This document shows, piece by piece, positions 1 through 6,216 of a DNA stretch of 11,136 nucleotides (within the stretch, counting starts at the first letter, position 1; every line of letters starts with the position of its first letter). The DNA comes from Balneolales bacterium (GTDB taxonomy: Bacteria > Bacteroidota > Rhodothermia > Balneolales > Natronogracilivirgulaceae), in the NCBI GenBank assembly GCA_007131535.1, contig SLQI01000437.1, positions 1 to 11,136 of the forward strand, in the 5' to 3' direction. Under the pieces are notes generated by a model that saw only the letters and a program-made list of their open reading frames with translations, did no database searches and was not told the origin of the DNA. The translations under genes were made by a program, and so were the position numbers.

Positions 1-203
1 AGAGAGCCAAAATTGCGTATCAGCATACGGGAGGTTTCAATCACATTGAGCTTGTTGGACCCGGTTCGCAACAAAATGGCAAGCAGTTCGGCATTGGAAA
101 GACTTTCCGCGCCGTAACGCTGCAGCTTTTCCCGGGGCTGTTCGTCCTGCTCAAGATCTTTTACGGTGGTGTGCCGATACTCCGGATACTCAGTCGATCC
201 CAT
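1..203 (-). CDS. radC: RadC-family (UPF0758/JAB-domain) protein, N-terminal part only
   Basis: Reading the minus strand from the ATG at 203 gives 67 codons before the window edge, so only the N-terminus is present. It contains the RadC N-terminal signature: QPREKLQRYGAESLSNAELL at about residues 22-41, then AILLRTGS. This small helical domain precedes the JAB/MPN metalloprotease-like domain in RadC proteins, and that second domain lies outside the window. The cellular role of RadC is unsettled; the historical DNA-repair assignment in E. coli was withdrawn, so the symbol denotes family only. The ATG at 203 is the first start before the conserved segment and has an AT-rich leader without a Shine-Dalgarno. 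It shares orientation with amn, whose stop lies 181 bases upstream, so co-transcription is possible but not shown. Confidence 0.88.
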   Translation of the reverse strand, partial: MGSTEYPEYRHTTVKDLEQDEQPREKLQRYGAESLSNAELLAILLRTGSNKLNVIETSRMLIRNFGS

Positions 204-234
204 GAATTTATTGTTTTATCTGCGAATGGTGTTC

Positions 235-285
235 GGGTATCTGAAAGTAAACCAATGAGGCTCATCAACCCATAATTCAGATACC
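235..285. repeat. Inverted repeat between amn and radC
   Basis: GGTATCTGAA (236-245) and TTCAGATACC (276-285) are exact reverse complements separated by 30 bases. The loop contains a second small palindrome, ATGAG-G-CTCAT (255-265). The repeat lies in the 180-base gap 204-384, downstream of amn and upstream of radC, which are both on the minus strand. No T-run follows either arm, so it does not look like an intrinsic terminator. It could be an operator, an RNA structure in the amn-radC transcript, or a remnant of a dispersed repeat. Nothing else was recognised in the gap, which has no convincing ORF or promoter. Confidence 0.5.
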
Positions 286-384
286 TGTATGTAAAGAGCA
301 GCAAAAAGACAAACCCTTACATCATACCCGGTACGTCCCGTACTTCAATCGAACAATTCGGAATAGATCACTGATGCCGGCGAT

Positions 385-1569
385 TCATTCGCCACCACCC
401 ATAAGGGGCTCATTGATTGCACGGATACTGGCGCTCGGCAGCCCTTCGGGGTAGGTTTTTTTAATCCGGTTGAGCGCGTTGATGACCATCTCCAGATGCC
501 GCTCTTTGGAGTTTTGATAAAATGACTGTGCGGCACCGCTGAGTTTAGGTTTGCCGTGCAGCGGCTTGTCACTTACGCAAAGCAGGGTGGCGTGTGGAAT
601 CCGGTAGCGAAAACCATTGGCCGCAATGGTGGCCGACTCCATGTCTATAGCAATGCTGCGGCTGACGTGAATCTCGCTGACGGTTCGTTTTTTTGTGAAC
701 TCCCAATTCCGGTTGGAGGTGGTGTAAACCGTGCCGATACGGTAGTTCATTTCATCCTCTTTTAATGCATCCTCCAGATAAAGATTCAACAAGTGAGTTG
801 GGGTGATCGGAACGTTGAGGGGGAGCAGATCATCCAGAACACGATCATCCCGCATGTAGTCGGCCGCCAGCACAAAATCACCGATTTCCTGATGATTCCG
901 GAGTCCGCCGCAATGGCCTACCATAACCATGGCATCCGGCCGGAGAACGGCGATGTGATCAGTACATGTTTTGGCATTGGAAGGGCCAACGCCAACGTTG
1001 ATCAGCGTAAAGCCCATATTGTTTTCCTGTTTATGGTGATAAGCCGGCATTTGCACCTGGCGGTCCGGAGTAATACAGTCTGGAAATCTCTGTTTGAACA
1101 CATCCATGTGCATATCGTAATTGGTAAACAGGATGTATCGCTGGAAGTCTTCAGCTTTGGTCCCGGTGTAATGCTCGAGCCGGTCAATCGAGAGATCAAT
1201 ACGCTCGGCCCGGAACAGGAACATTTTTTTCTGGGTAAAATCCCAGTCGTCCTCGTCAAGACTTTCGAGCAGTTCGGGATCATTGAGTGAAATAGCAGGC
1301 CGGGAAGGAGCTATTTCGATTTCGGCGCCACTTTCCAGTAGTTTGCTGAACTCGCGGATCAAATACCATCGTATGGCATGAGGCCGGGCAAACTCACCTT
1401 CGATCCGGGGGTTGTGTTCCGACCAACTTCGTGTTACGGATGCCTTAGGGTAATACCCTTTATAATATACAGACTCCATATTATCACAAGCCTGTTCAGC
1501 TTGTGCAGTGATATCACTATTATTACTTCCGGCTTTGATATAAAAGGTATTCTGATCGTTAGAACTCAT
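385..1569 (-). CDS. amn: AMP nucleosidase
   Basis: Amn hydrolyses AMP to adenine and ribose 5-phosphate in the cytosol, adjusting the adenylate pool and feeding purine salvage. With the ATG at 1569 the protein is 394 aa, against about 484 for E. coli Amn, so the N-terminal regulatory domain is shorter. Diagnostic nucleoside-phosphorylase-fold motifs are NVGVGPSNAKTCTDHIAVLR (about 191-210), MVGHCGGLR (about 216-224), YMRDDRVLDD (about 238-247), TTSNRNWEF, IDMESATIAANG (about 308-319) with the acidic catalytic-site residues, and SDKPLHG (about 333-339). These match the order and wording of Amn rather than generic purine phosphorylases. An upstream in-frame ATG at 1635 would add 22 residues but would run into the divergent Nudix gene. 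The internal start MSSNDQ at 1569 leaves a 22-base divergent gap and is preferred. Confidence 0.93.
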   Translation of the reverse strand: MSSNDQNTFYIKAGSNNSDITAQAEQACDNMESVYYKGYYPKASVTRSWSEHNPRIEGEFARPHAIRWYLIREFSKLLESGAEIEIAPSRPAISLNDPELLESLDEDDWDFTQKKMFLFRAERIDLSIDRLEHYTGTKAEDFQRYILFTNYDMHMDVFKQRFPDCITPDRQVQMPAYHHKQENNMGFTLINVGVGPSNAKTCTDHIAVLRPDAMVMVGHCGGLRNHQEIGDFVLAADYMRDDRVLDDLLPLNVPITPTHLLNLYLEDALKEDEMNYRIGTVYTTSNRNWEFTKKRTVSEIHVSRSIAIDMESATIAANGFRYRIPHATLLCVSDKPLHGKPKLSGAAQSFYQNSKERHLEMVINALNRIKKTYPEGLPSASIRAINEPLMGGGE

Positions 1570-1591
1570 AAAACTTAAACTTTTTAATACT

Positions 1592-2155
1592 ATGTCTGAT
1601 AATACACTAAAGCCCTGGAAAGTCCTTTCCCGCACCCAGGATTATGAATGTCCGGTATGGAATGTGGTTCGGAAAGAAGTTATCTCTTCAAACGGTCAGA
1701 TAAAAGGAAGCTTTTACGTAACTGAAACACGACCGTGGGTCAATATTCTTGCTTTGGATGAACAGGAAAATGTAATTCTGGTAGAACAGTATCGCCACGG
1801 CATTGAGGAGGTAACTTATGAAATACCTGCCGGAGTAGTGGATCAGGACGATTTTTCCGGTCTTGAAAGTGCCAAAAGAGAGCTCAATGAAGAAACCGGC
1901 TATGAAAGCAGCCGTTGGACCTGGCTGGGAAAAATCTCATCCAACCCGGCTATTATGAATAATTGGTGTGATCTATATCTGGCGGAAAACTGCCGGAAAG
2001 TAAATCATCAGAATACAGACCCCAAAGAGGAAATACGTGTGCATGTCGTTTCTCAGGATACATTTATTCAGTATATCGAACAGGGGAAGATTCACCACGC
2101 TCTGGCACTTGCTACCGTAAGTAAATGGTTGATACACCAGGATCGTAAATCGTGA
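1592..2155 (+). CDS. Nudix hydrolase, ADP-ribose pyrophosphatase-like
   Basis: This 187-aa cytosolic protein has the Nudix fold. Before the box, VEQYRHGIEEVTYEIPAG (about 64-81) is typical of the ADP-ribose pyrophosphatase subgroup. The catalytic core RELNEETGY (96-104) is intact, with the presumed Mg-binding E97, E100 and E101. G81 to R96 is one residue longer than the textbook G-x5-E-x7-R spacing, and the first box glutamate is replaced by aspartates (D85/D86), so the first half is slightly divergent. ISSNPAIMNNW (about 115-125) after the box is common in related Nudix proteins. Likely substrates are ADP-ribose or other nucleoside-diphosphate sugars; specificity cannot be fixed from sequence. 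It is divergent from amn with 22 bases between starts, so its promoter must lie partly inside the amn 5' end. The leader is AT-rich with no Shine-Dalgarno. Confidence 0.9.
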   Translation: MSDNTLKPWKVLSRTQDYECPVWNVVRKEVISSNGQIKGSFYVTETRPWVNILALDEQENVILVEQYRHGIEEVTYEIPAGVVDQDDFSGLESAKRELNEETGYESSRWTWLGKISSNPAIMNNWCDLYLAENCRKVNHQNTDPKEEIRVHVVSQDTFIQYIEQGKIHHALALATVSKWLIHQDRKS

Positions 2156-2196
2156 AACATTTCAAGTTGTAGTAAAAGGAGGAAAAAAACTTTAGT

Positions 2197-2386
2197 GACT
2201 AAACTCACCCCCCCCGGCCTCCTCTCTGGTGCATCCAGAGAGGGGTGACTCAGGAAAGACTGCATGGGGGTTTATTAATCCGGTAGCCGATAGCCGGCAT
2301 CTAAAAAGTATGTTTAGGTTTAATTTGTCAGCCACTAAGTTCCCTTTCCTAAATGAATTAGAGAGGGGAACGGGGTGAGTTTAGTC
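2197..2386. repeat. MITE-like palindromic element with 15-bp terminal inverted repeats
   Basis: GACTAAACTCACCCC (2197-2211) and GGGGTGAGTTTAGTC (2372-2386) are exact reverse complements and bound a 190-bp non-coding block. Inside are two hairpins. One is CCTCTCTGG/CCAGAGAGG around a 5-base loop (2221-2243). The other is an imperfect stem opening with GTTCCC (2339-2344) and closing with GGGAAC (2366-2371). The left end also begins with the palindrome TTTAGT-G-ACTAAA (2191-2203). There is no coding capacity and no clear target-site duplication. The long perfect ends suggest a mobilised or dispersed palindromic element, but copy number cannot be judged from one window. It may also act as a transcript boundary after the Nudix gene. 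Confidence 0.6.
2219..2245. terminator. GC-rich hairpin after the Nudix gene (possible 3'-end structure)
   Basis: The 9-bp perfect stem CCTCTCTGG/CCAGAGAGG has a 5-base loop. It extends by a G-U and a C-G pair to about 11 bp and starts about 65 bases after the Nudix stop. It is stable enough to protect or end a transcript. No U-run follows on either strand, so intrinsic termination is doubtful, and it may simply be part of the surrounding repeat element. Confidence 0.3.
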
Positions 2387-2468
2387 CAAGCTCAGGATTT
2401 AACCGGAAGGTCATATAAGGAAAAGCCGGGGAACGCAATTTAACCGATTTAAAAATATTTCATAACGT

Positions 2469-2496
2469 TTGGGACAGCTGTGAACAGGAATATAAA
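2469..2496 (+). promoter_or_regulatory. Possible housekeeping promoter for peroxiredoxin-topA
   Basis: TTGGGA (2469-2474), a 16-base spacer and TATAAA (2491-2496) form a plausible -35/-10 pair. It would give a leader of roughly 60 bases before the ATG at 2564. The same stretch starts with TTTG (2468-2471), the Bacteroidota-type -33 element. However, the expected -7 TAnnTTTG is not well matched at 19-21 bases. A CTGT-GA-ACAG palindrome lies in the spacer. This is moderate pattern evidence only. Confidence 0.3.
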
Positions 2497-2563
2497 ATGT
2501 GCTGTTGCGTAAATTCAGAGGTTTGCTTAAATAAGTTAAATTCGAACTCTAAATCATTTCGTT

Positions 2564-3037
2564 ATGGTATCTGTAGGAGATAAAATAGATATTGAATTCC
2601 CGCTCAAGGTGTTGAAAAATGGCGAGGAGCAGGAGATGAAATTTTCTGAGCTTCTGGATCGCCCTACCGTTGTCTCGGTGTATATGAAAAACAATACCAG
2701 CGGTTGTGATTTGCAGAATCAAAGTCTGGCCGAACATTACGCCGAATTTGACCGGAAAGGATACAATGTATTGGCTATAAGTAAAGATACCTGCCGATCC
2801 CATAAGAACTATGCGGATAAGCTGAACATTCCCTACCTGCTGGCCTCAGATCCCGATTATAATTTTGCGCAGGCCACGGATTCAATTGTTGAAAAGAAGA
2901 TGTACGGAAAAACATTTAATGCTCCCTCTCGTTCGGCTTATGTTATTGATACGGACGGCACCGTTTTGGGTGTGGTTGAGAAAGTGAATACCAAAGCCCA
3001 TGCCGACGAATTATTTGAGTTGATTAATTCTCTGTAA
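2564..3037 (+). CDS. Peroxiredoxin, AhpC/TSA family, Bcp-like
   Basis: A 157-aa thioredoxin-fold thiol peroxidase that would reduce hydrogen peroxide or organic hydroperoxides in the cytosol. The active-site triad is visible: T45 and the peroxidatic C48 in NNTSGC, and R123 in NAPSRSAYVID. The proline that normally begins PxxxTxxC is M41 here. The E. coli Bcp-type resolving cysteine five residues after the peroxidatic one is absent (QNQ instead). The only other cysteine is C77 in ISKDTCRSH, so this is either a 1-Cys enzyme or one with an unusual resolving position. AISKD...SHKNYADKLNIP and LLASDPD match the Bcp pattern. There is no signal peptide. It lies 25 bases upstream of topA on the same strand and is probably co-transcribed with it. 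The ATG at 2564 gives a normal family N-terminus (VGDKIDIEFPL). Confidence 0.88.
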   Translation: MVSVGDKIDIEFPLKVLKNGEEQEMKFSELLDRPTVVSVYMKNNTSGCDLQNQSLAEHYAEFDRKGYNVLAISKDTCRSHKNYADKLNIPYLLASDPDYNFAQATDSIVEKKMYGKTFNAPSRSAYVIDTDGTVLGVVEKVNTKAHADELFELINSL

Positions 3038-3062
3038 GTTTTCCATCAAAGTTTATTAGTTC

Positions 3063-5618
3063 ATGAAAGCGCTCGTTATTGTTGAGTCGCCGACCAAAGC
3101 GCGGACGATTAAAAAGTTTTTGCCGAAGGACTACGAAGTAGATTCCTGCAACGGCCACATCAGAGACCTTCCTGCTTCAGCCAAAGAAGTCCCCCCGAAA
3201 TACAAAAAAACCAAGGCAGGGCAGCTCGGCATAGATGTCGACAATGATTATAAACCCCTGTATGTAACTCCCGGCAATAAGAAAAAGACGGTTAAGCAGC
3301 TTAAGGACAAATTAAAGGAAGCTGATGAGTTAATCCTGGCGACGGACGAAGATCGTGAAGGAGAAGGTATTTCATGGCATTTGGTGGAACAGCTCAAGCC
3401 TAAAGTGCCGGTGAAGCGGATGGTGTTTCATGAGATCACCAAGGAAGCCATTCGGCAGGCACTTGAGGAGTTCAGGGAAATTGATATGAACCTGGTACAT
3501 GCTCAGGAAGCGCGCCGTATCATTGATCGACTTGCGGGGTATACGATTTCTCCGCTGCTATGGAAGAAAATCGCGCCCGGCCTTTCTGCCGGACGGGTGC
3601 AGTCGGTAGCCGTTGAGCTGCTGGTAAACCGCGAGCGGGAGCGAATGAAATTTCGCAGTGGTACGTACTGGGGGATTAAAGCGAGCCTGACACCGGATAC
3701 CAATGCCAAAAAACCTTTTGCCGCCGACCTTCAGAAATTAAACGACAAGCGGGTTGCAACCGGAAAAGACTTTGATGAATCCACCGGAAAGCTCAAAAAA
3801 CCGGATTCGGTTGTGCTTTTGGATGAAGAAAATGCCGGCGACCTGAAATCAAAGCTTGAACAAGCCGGATGGTCTGTAACCGAAATCGAAAGTAAAAAAC
3901 AGAAGCGCAAGCCGGCTCCACCCTTTATTACTTCGACCCTTCAGCAGGAAGCCAACCGTAAGTTTGGTTTTTCAGCAGGCCAGACGATGCGAACGGCTCA
4001 GCGTCTGTACGAGGAAGGTTTTATCACCTATATGCGTACCGATTCGACCAACCTGAGCAAGCAGGCTATTGAGGCTGCCCGCTCGGCGGTGGTAAATATG
4101 TATGGCGACGATTATCTCCATAAGGATGTGCGGCAGTACGGCAGCAAATCCAAAGGAGCTCAGGAGGCTCACGAAGCCATCCGGCCGGCCGGAAGCACCT
4201 TCCGTACTCCAAAAGAAACCGGGCTGAGCGGCGAGGCGTTTAAGCTGTACGATATGATCTGGAAGCGAACCATGGCCACGCAAATGGCCGAGGCGAGCCT
4301 GGAATTCCAGAATGTCACCATCCGGGCTGAGTGGGAAGATGAAGGCGAAAAGCAACATGCCGATTTCCGGGCAAGCGGCAAGAAGATTTTATTTCCGGGT
4401 TTTTTCAGAGCGTATGTTGAGGGAAGTGACGATCCGGATGCCCAGCTGGAAGACCAGGAAAAAACGTTGCCTGAGCTGAAAAAAGATCAGCAGGTAGATT
4501 GCAAGGAGCTGGAAGCCGAGTCTCATCAAACCAAGCCACCGGCAAGGTATACGGAGGCAACGCTGGTCAAACAGTTGGAACAGGACGGCGTGGGACGACC
4601 GAGTACGTACGCGACGATCATCACCACGATACAGGATCGCGGATATGCGTACAAACAAGGCAATGCCCTTGTACCCACGTTTACGGCTTTTGCGGTTACC
4701 GAACTCCTTGAAAAGTTTTTTCCGGATTTGGTAGACCGGGATTTTACCTCCGAAATGGAGCAGAAACTCGATGAGATTGCCATGGGCAAGCAGGATTCTC
4801 TTACCTATATCAAGTCGTATTACGAAGGAGAAACCGGCTTGAAAGAAGTGGTGGATCAGCAGGAGGCTCATATCAAGCCGCAGGAAGCCCGCAAAATTGA
4901 ACTTCCGCTGGAAGGCTTGAACGGCATGAAACTGTTTGTGGGGCGATACGGTCCGTATGTACAAATGGAAGAAGGGGAGGATACACTTTCCACCTCTATT
5001 CCGGTAGACCTGGCCCCGAGTGATATCACTGTCGAAAAGCTGCAGGAGTTGATTAAAAAGCAGGAAGAAGGCCCCGAGTCCCTGGGAACCGATCCGGAGA
5101 CTGGAAAGCCGGTATATTTACTTACGGGGCGATACGGTCCTTATGTACAGCTTGGCGATGCCGAAGAGGGCAAAAAGCCTAAACGTACTTCGCTTTTAAA
5201 GGGAATGCAGCCTGAGGATGTGGATTTAGAACTGGCACTTAAACTACTTTCACTGCCGAGAAGTCTGGGCAACCATCCGGAAACCGGCAAAGAGATACGT
5301 GCCGGGGTTGGCCGATATGGGCCGTTTGTAGTACACGATGGTACGTTCAAGTCGCTCGGAAAAGATGATAATGTACTCGATGTGACTCTGGAACGTGCCG
5401 TTGAGCTGCTCAAGCAGAAAAGTAATAGCCGCCGGGGTTCATCTACGCTTAAGGATCTCGGTACGCATCCGGAGACGGATGTGGAAATCAAAGTATTGAC
5501 CGGGCGGTACGGGCCGTATATCAAATACGGTAAGAAAAATATCAGCATCCCGAAGGATATGGAAGCCGAATCACTGACAATGGCTCAGGCTGTGGATTTG
5601 ATCAAACAGAAGATGTGA
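3063..5618 (+). CDS. topA: DNA topoisomerase I (type IA)
   Basis: TopA relaxes negative supercoils through a transient 5'-phosphotyrosine break in one strand. The protein is 851 aa, close to the E. coli 865. The TOPRIM domain is at the N-terminus, with E8 in ALVIVESPTKA and the acidic cluster DEDREGE at 95-101. Conserved type IA blocks follow: QEARRIIDRLAGY (about 148-160) and LSAGRVQSVA (about 174-183). The catalytic Y323 sits in GFITYMRTDS, followed by AQEAHEAIRP (about 366-375) and GVGRPSTYA. The C-terminus lacks the four-cysteine zinc fingers of E. coli. Instead it has four repeats centred on GRYGPY/F at about residues 627, 689, 750 and 814, the topoisomerase C-repeat type seen in many non-proteobacterial enzymes. 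It follows the peroxiredoxin by 25 bases and precedes the 189-aa unknown by 28. Confidence 0.97.
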   Translation: MKALVIVESPTKARTIKKFLPKDYEVDSCNGHIRDLPASAKEVPPKYKKTKAGQLGIDVDNDYKPLYVTPGNKKKTVKQLKDKLKEADELILATDEDREGEGISWHLVEQLKPKVPVKRMVFHEITKEAIRQALEEFREIDMNLVHAQEARRIIDRLAGYTISPLLWKKIAPGLSAGRVQSVAVELLVNRERERMKFRSGTYWGIKASLTPDTNAKKPFAADLQKLNDKRVATGKDFDESTGKLKKPDSVVLLDEENAGDLKSKLEQAGWSVTEIESKKQKRKPAPPFITSTLQQEANRKFGFSAGQTMRTAQRLYEEGFITYMRTDSTNLSKQAIEAARSAVVNMYGDDYLHKDVRQYGSKSKGAQEAHEAIRPAGSTFRTPKETGLSGEAFKLYDMIWKRTMATQMAEASLEFQNVTIRAEWEDEGEKQHADFRASGKKILFPGFFRAYVEGSDDPDAQLEDQEKTLPELKKDQQVDCKELEAESHQTKPPARYTEATLVKQLEQDGVGRPSTYATIITTIQDRGYAYKQGNALVPTFTAFAVTELLEKFFPDLVDRDFTSEMEQKLDEIAMGKQDSLTYIKSYYEGETGLKEVVDQQEAHIKPQEARKIELPLEGLNGMKLFVGRYGPYVQMEEGEDTLSTSIPVDLAPSDITVEKLQELIKKQEEGPESLGTDPETGKPVYLLTGRYGPYVQLGDAEEGKKPKRTSLLKGMQPEDVDLELALKLLSLPRSLGNHPETGKEIRAGVGRYGPFVVHDGTFKSLGKDDNVLDVTLERAVELLKQKSNSRRGSSTLKDLGTHPETDVEIKVLTGRYGPYIKYGKKNISIPKDMEAESLTMAQAVDLIKQKM

Positions 5619-5646
5619 AGCCTTTAACCCAAAACCGGAGTTTGAT

Positions 5647-6216
5647 GTGAAGGGAAGCAGAAAATACTTCATCTACCCGGATAACCTGAATATCCTGGAT
5701 CTGGCCACCCTTGTTTCCATGTACCGTTCCCGCGGACAGCCAATGCAGGCTACTGCAGGAGAGTACTTCGCATGTTGTGATACCCGGAGGTTGGTGAAAG
5801 AGGCCAAATACTGGTTCGGTCTGTACTATAGCCAAAAGGCATGGGATGAATATCTGACGCCAGACAGTGGCGGCTATCCGTTAACGGATGTGGAAATGGA
5901 GATAATGGCCAGGGTTTGCTTCCCGACGGAAGACAAAGCCCCGGAGCGCCGGGAAGTAGAAGAGAGTCTGGATATTGTTCCGCAGCTGGGCTTTTTGATA
6001 ATAAACGATCTCAAGCAGTTCGGTTTTCTGGAAGAAGATGAACAGAAACTGATGTATATCACTCCTCAGGGAGAGGCTGCATTACAGGGCATCGCTTCAC
6101 GGGTTTTTCAAAAGCCGTTTTCTGCGGAGCTGTTTCAGGCCAAGGGAGCCCAAAAAGATAAACCGGAAATTAAACGAGCCGAAAAACAGTCTGACCGGCA
6201 AATCAAACTGTTCTGA
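5647..6216 (+). CDS. Unrecognised protein with possible winged helix and C-terminal clamp-like motif
   Basis: I do not recognise a family for this 189-aa soluble protein. The start is GTG at 5647. The overlapping ATG at 5645 is followed at once by TGA, and an in-frame stop lies just upstream, so GTG is the only usable start. GGAG at 5637-5640 supports it. Residues about 110-150 (VPQLGFLIINDLKQFGFLEE through YITPQGEAAL) have the look of a winged helix-turn-helix: a helix followed by a short hairpin and the common xTPxGxxAL ending. C-terminal to this is a charged, probably disordered tail (about 165-184) that ends exactly in QIKLF (185-189). This resembles the QL[S/D]LF beta-clamp-binding pentapeptide of DNA polymerases and repair proteins. 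There are no membrane segments. It is probably co-transcribed with topA, and its 3' end overlaps the convergent kinase gene by 14 bases. A DNA-replication or repair-linked role is inference. Confidence 0.8.
   Translation: MKGSRKYFIYPDNLNILDLATLVSMYRSRGQPMQATAGEYFACCDTRRLVKEAKYWFGLYYSQKAWDEYLTPDSGGYPLTDVEMEIMARVCFPTEDKAPERREVEESLDIVPQLGFLIINDLKQFGFLEEDEQKLMYITPQGEAALQGIASRVFQKPFSAELFQAKGAQKDKPEIKRAEKQSDRQIKLF

Larger units (their letters stand above)
2156..2563. other. 408-base non-coding stretch between Nudix and peroxiredoxin genes
   Basis: No ORF with protein-family signals lies here on either strand. From left to right it holds an AT/G-rich spacer, the 190-bp element with terminal inverted repeats (2197-2386), a tandem TAGCCGA/TAGCCGG pair inside that element (about 2284-2297), a 9-base direct repeat ATTTAACCG (2397-2405 and 2438-2446), and a probable promoter for the peroxiredoxin-topA group. 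No tRNA, riboswitch or canonical T-tailed terminator was recognised. Confidence 0.7.

Noticed and set aside
793..1290. Plus-strand open frame of 165 codons opposite amn
   Set aside because: It overlaps the conserved core of AMP nucleosidase and its translation matches nothing recognisable.
1507..1518. 12-bp perfect palindrome AGTGATATCACT upstream of the Nudix gene
   Set aside because: A 12-bp palindrome is expected about two or three times by chance in 11 kb, and this one is inside amn codons, so it is not good evidence for an operator.
1570..1635. Upstream extension of amn to the ATG at 1635
   Set aside because: It would add 22 residues not resembling the family and overlap the divergent Nudix start; the ATG at 1569 is more economical.
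2187..2396. Target-site duplication flanking the terminal-inverted-repeat element
   Set aside because: The bases immediately outside the two ends (TTTAGT on the left, CAAGCT on the right) do not match, so no duplication can be claimed.
4389..4964. Minus-strand open frame of 191 codons opposite topA
   Set aside because: It lies wholly within topA, which has strong domain evidence in that region; the antisense translation shows no recognisable domain.
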